A DNA stretch of 37,237 nt from QALR01 sp045124015 (GTDB lineage Bacteria > Bacillota > Clostridia > Oscillospirales > CAG-272), in assembly GCA_045124015.1 (NCBI GenBank), contig JBGVLA010000111.1, forward strand, positions 1-37,237, written 5' to 3'. A program made the position numbers and the translations under genes. Below the pieces are notes generated by a model. It saw nothing but the letters and a program-made list of their open reading frames with translations. It was not told the origin of the DNA and did not search any database. Positions 34,817 through 37,237 of this stretch are shown piece by piece. Positions within the stretch are counted from its first letter, which is position 1; each line of letters starts with the position of its first letter.

Positions 34817-36193
34817 ATGTTATATAAGAATCCTGCCAGCCATTTGCTGGAACAATCTCAATATAAATATTCGCTTCAAGACGTTGAAAAACCCAATCTG
34901 TATCGTGATATCTACTCTTACGATGAAATCCCGAAGATCGCGTTCAACCACCGCCACGTTCCGCTGAACACCCCCGAGCATATCTGGATCACCGATACCA
35001 CCTTCCGCGACGGTCAGCAGTCTCGCGCACCGTATACCGCACAGCAGATCGTTGATATCTATAAAATGCTTGCCCGTCTCGGCGGTCCGAACGGTCTTAT
35101 CCGTCAGAGTGAATTTTTCGTTTATACGAAAAAGGACCGCAAGGCTGTTGAGGATTGCATGGCGCTCGGTTATCAATTCCCCGAGGTTACCACATGGATC
35201 CGCGCAAAGAAAGAAGATTTCGCGCTCGTCAACGACCTCGGCATCAAGGAAACAGGCATCCTCGTTTCCTGCTCGGACTATCATATCTTCAAAAAACTCG
35301 GCATGACCCGTTCGCAGGCAATGGAGCATTATCTTTCCGTTGTCAAGCAAGCATTCTACGCAGGCATTCGTCCTCGTTGCCATCTGGAAGATATCACCCG
35401 TGCTGACTTCTACGGCTTCGTCGTTCCCTTTGTAAACGCACTCACCGAGCTTTCCAAAGAAACAGGAATCCCCGTTCGTATCCGTATGTGCGATACGATG
35501 GGTTACGGCGTTCCGCACGCAGGCGTTGCGATCCCGAGAAGCGTTCCGGGCATCGTATACGGCTTGCACCACTATTCCGACGTTACCTCCGAAATGCTCG
35601 AATGGCATGGACACAATGACTTTTACAGAGGCGTTGCCAACGCGACCACCGCATGGCTTTACGGCGCATCCGCCGTTAACTGCTCACTCCTTGGCATCGG
35701 CGAACGCACAGGCAACGTACCGCTCGAAGCGATGGTCATCGAATATGCATCTCTTCGCGGCGGCTTTGACGGTATGGATCCCACCGTCATCACCGAAATT
35801 GCTGAATATTTCGAAAAAGAGCTTCATTACGATATCCCGCCGATGACTCCCTTTGTCGGCGCAAACTTCAACGTAACCCGTGCAGGCATCCATGCCGACG
35901 GCATGATGAAGGATGCGGAGATCTATAATATCTTCGACACCGAAAAGATCCTGAACCGTCCTGCAGCAGTTTCCATCTCCAACACCTCCGGTCTCGCCGG
36001 CATCGCATACTGGGTCAACAACTATTACCGTCTTGCCCCCGAAGCGATGGTTACAAAGCAGGATGACCTCGTCATCGCCATGAAGACCGAGATCGACGCA
36101 CAGTATGCCGACGGCAGAACCACGATCATGGGCGATGAAGAACTCGTCTCCATCGTTGAAAAGCTTGCTCCCGGCCGTTTCTCCAAGAAATAA
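34817..36193 (+). CDS. Isopropylmalate/homocitrate synthase-family enzyme, probable Re-citrate synthase
   Basis: Cytosolic Claisen-condensing enzyme of the DRE-TIM family, 458 residues. Start chosen at MLYKNPASHLLEQ with AAGGAG upstream; the longer frame would start inside the promoter. Metal and catalytic motifs: DTTFRDGQQSRAPYT (about 55-69) and the HxH site in EWHGHNDFYRG (about 257-267); GIGERTGNVPLEAMV follows. It lacks the LeuA regulatory C-terminal domain. Two known options are isopropylmalate-type synthase and the Re-face-specific citrate synthase of anaerobes such as Clostridium kluyveri. The downstream aconitase gene points clearly to citrate. It would start the oxidative half-TCA route to 2-oxoglutarate and glutamate. 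Confidence 0.85.
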   Translation: MLYKNPASHLLEQSQYKYSLQDVEKPNLYRDIYSYDEIPKIAFNHRHVPLNTPEHIWITDTTFRDGQQSRAPYTAQQIVDIYKMLARLGGPNGLIRQSEFFVYTKKDRKAVEDCMALGYQFPEVTTWIRAKKEDFALVNDLGIKETGILVSCSDYHIFKKLGMTRSQAMEHYLSVVKQAFYAGIRPRCHLEDITRADFYGFVVPFVNALTELSKETGIPVRIRMCDTMGYGVPHAGVAIPRSVPGIVYGLHHYSDVTSEMLEWHGHNDFYRGVANATTAWLYGASAVNCSLLGIGERTGNVPLEAMVIEYASLRGGFDGMDPTVITEIAEYFEKELHYDIPPMTPFVGANFNVTRAGIHADGMMKDAEIYNIFDTEKILNRPAAVSISNTSGLAGIAYWVNNYYRLAPEAMVTKQDDLVIAMKTEIDAQYADGRTTIMGDEELVSIVEKLAPGRFSKK

Positions 36194-36211
36194 GAAACGG
36201 AGAGCGTTTTC

Positions 36212-36874
36212 ATGATCAGCAAAGGAACCGCTTCTTTGGAAGCCAAAGTATACAGCGAACTGCAGGATGCCATCCTGATGGGAAGCTTCAAGAAAGGCGA
36301 AGCGCTGACCGAGCTTGCCCTTTCGGAAAAGCTCGGTGTAAGCCGCACCCCCGTGCGCGGAGCGCTTAGCCGACTCTCCGAGGAAGGGCTCGTGGAGCTC
36401 ATCCCCAACCGCGGCGCCGTCGTTGTCGGTATCACAAAAGAAGATCTCGTGGATATCTACCGCATCCGTATGCGTTTGGAAGGACTCGCTTCCGCGATGG
36501 CGGCAGAAAAAATTACAGACAAAGAAAAGAAAGAACTGATTGAAACGGCGGAGCTTTCCGAGTTTTATATCAAGAAAAACGATGGTGAGCATATCAAGGA
36601 GCTGGATACCCAATTCCATCAAACGATATACAAAGCGTGCGGAAGCCGAATGCTCGAGAAGGTCCTCTCAGACCTCCACCGCAACATCAAGGCATACCGT
36701 AAGGTCTCTCTGACCTCCCCTGTCAGAGCAAAAAAATCTGTAGAGGAACATCACCAAATACTCAACGCCATCATTCGCGGAGACGCTGCCGAGGCAGACC
36801 GTCTCACCTCTCTCCACGTTGAGCACGCGCTCACCAATATGCTCACAGCCATTGAAAATACATCCATTGATTAA
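36212..36874 (+). CDS. GntR-family transcriptional regulator, FCD (FadR) type
   Basis: DNA-binding repressor or activator, 220 residues. Winged helix-turn-helix at about 8-75, with ALSEKLGVSRTPVRGALSRL as the recognition region and EGLVELIPNRGAVV as the wing. C-terminal all-helical FCD ligand domain, with candidate metal ligands Asp and His in ELDTQFHQTIY (about 130-140) and His residues in EEHHQIL (about 180) and SLHVEHA (about 200). The metal site suggests a carboxylate ligand such as citrate, which would fit its neighbours. It lies 18 bases after the synthase and 13 before the aconitase gene, in one operon whose promoter has matching palindromes. Confidence 0.93.
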   Translation: MISKGTASLEAKVYSELQDAILMGSFKKGEALTELALSEKLGVSRTPVRGALSRLSEEGLVELIPNRGAVVVGITKEDLVDIYRIRMRLEGLASAMAAEKITDKEKKELIETAELSEFYIKKNDGEHIKELDTQFHQTIYKACGSRMLEKVLSDLHRNIKAYRKVSLTSPVRAKKSVEEHHQILNAIIRGDAAEADRLTSLHVEHALTNMLTAIENTSID

Positions 36875-36887
36875 ATAGGAGACTATC

Positions 36888-37237
36888 ATGGGATACACCA
36901 TTGCACAGAAAATCATCAAAAATCACCTTGTTTCGGGCGAAATGATCCCGGGTTCCGAGATCGGACTTCGCATCGATCAGACTCTCACACAGGATGCCAC
37001 AGGTACGATGGCATACCTTCAGTTTGAAGCAATGGGCACGAAACGTGTCAAGACTGAGCTTTCCGTTGCTTATATCGACCACAACACCTTGCAGGCAGGC
37101 TTTGAAAATGCCGACGACCACCGTTATATCCAGACCGTAACCAAAAAGCATGGCATCCGTTTCTCCCGTCCGGGCAACGGTATCTGCCATCAGGTCCACC
37201 TCGAACGCTTCGCCATCCCCGGCAAGACCCTCATCGG
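36888..37237 (+). CDS. acn: Aconitate hydratase (N-terminal part; continues past the window)
   Basis: Fe-S isomerase of citrate to isocitrate. The visible 116 residues start MGYTIAQKIIKNHLVSGEM after TAGGAG. They contain IDQTLTQDATGTMAYLQFEA, YIDHNTLQ and the FSRPGNGICHQVHLERFA segment, which match the start of the short mitochondrial-type aconitases common in Clostridia rather than LeuC. The remaining sequence, including the Fe-S cysteines, lies outside the window. Third gene of the operon after the probable Re-citrate synthase and GntR genes; an isocitrate dehydrogenase gene next is expected but not seen. Confidence 0.92.
   Translation, partial: MGYTIAQKIIKNHLVSGEMIPGSEIGLRIDQTLTQDATGTMAYLQFEAMGTKRVKTELSVAYIDHNTLQAGFENADDHRYIQTVTKKHGIRFSRPGNGICHQVHLERFAIPGKTLI

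Overview
The window looks like chromosomal DNA of an anaerobic, Gram-positive Clostridia-type bacterium (Bacillota). An uncultivated gut lineage is plausible, but I cannot place it below class. Reasons: an FMN-riboswitch-controlled RibU transporter; the Bacillota gene order rpoB-rpoC-(L7Ae-like)-rpsL-rpsG-fusA-tuf; the long Gram-positive form of S12; a lipoprotein signal and single-membrane surface proteins; a sodium-pump decarboxylase beta subunit; and a probable Re-citrate synthase/aconitase locus. Nearly every transcription unit has a consensus -35/-10 promoter with a 16-17 bp spacer and ends in a strong intrinsic terminator, so the transcription map can be read from the sequence.

Layout. 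1-466 (-): 5' part of ribU, preceded by a terminator and an FMN riboswitch (503-674). 818-5776 (-): str operon, L7Ae-like - rpsL - rpsG - fusA - tuf, with its own promoter at 5748-5776. 5979-7782 (-): an independent unit for a secreted LamG plus esterase lipoprotein, placed between rpoC and the str operon. 7852-15573 (-): rpoB-rpoC. 15633-19292 (-): alaS - HIT - Nudix operon. 19304-21858 (-): a PcrA/UvrD-type helicase. 21923-22469 (+): an unknown 105-residue protein with a structured leader. 22482-25072 (-): a membrane-anchored surface protein with ten CxxC motifs and a long leader. 25296-28871 (+): a VanY-like carboxypeptidase and an Lhr-like helicase. 28882-30320 (-): OadB-like sodium pump subunit plus a 53-residue membrane protein. 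30353-31456 (-): a Zn methyltransferase of the uroporphyrinogen decarboxylase family. 31550-34502 (+): a BNR-propeller protein plus a GH2 glycosidase. 34733-37237 (+): probable Re-citrate synthase - GntR/FCD regulator - aconitase (cut by the window end), under a promoter overlapped by two palindromic operators.

How it fits together. The left half is core transcription and translation machinery. The alaS-HIT-Nudix operon could couple alanyl-tRNA synthesis to clean-up of adenylated by-products. The right half is accessory: cell-envelope enzymes, glycan use, sodium bioenergetics and the oxidative branch toward 2-oxoglutarate. The most interesting points are a natural Arg at the streptomycin-critical Lys of S12, the esterase interrupting the rpoBC-str linkage, two unassigned structured leaders, GTATAC-centred palindromes shared by two promoters, the CxxC-repeat surface protein, and near-total avoidance of the codons TTA, CTA and TCA, which creates very long spurious antisense reading frames. 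I found no tRNA, rRNA, CRISPR array, insertion sequence or prophage.
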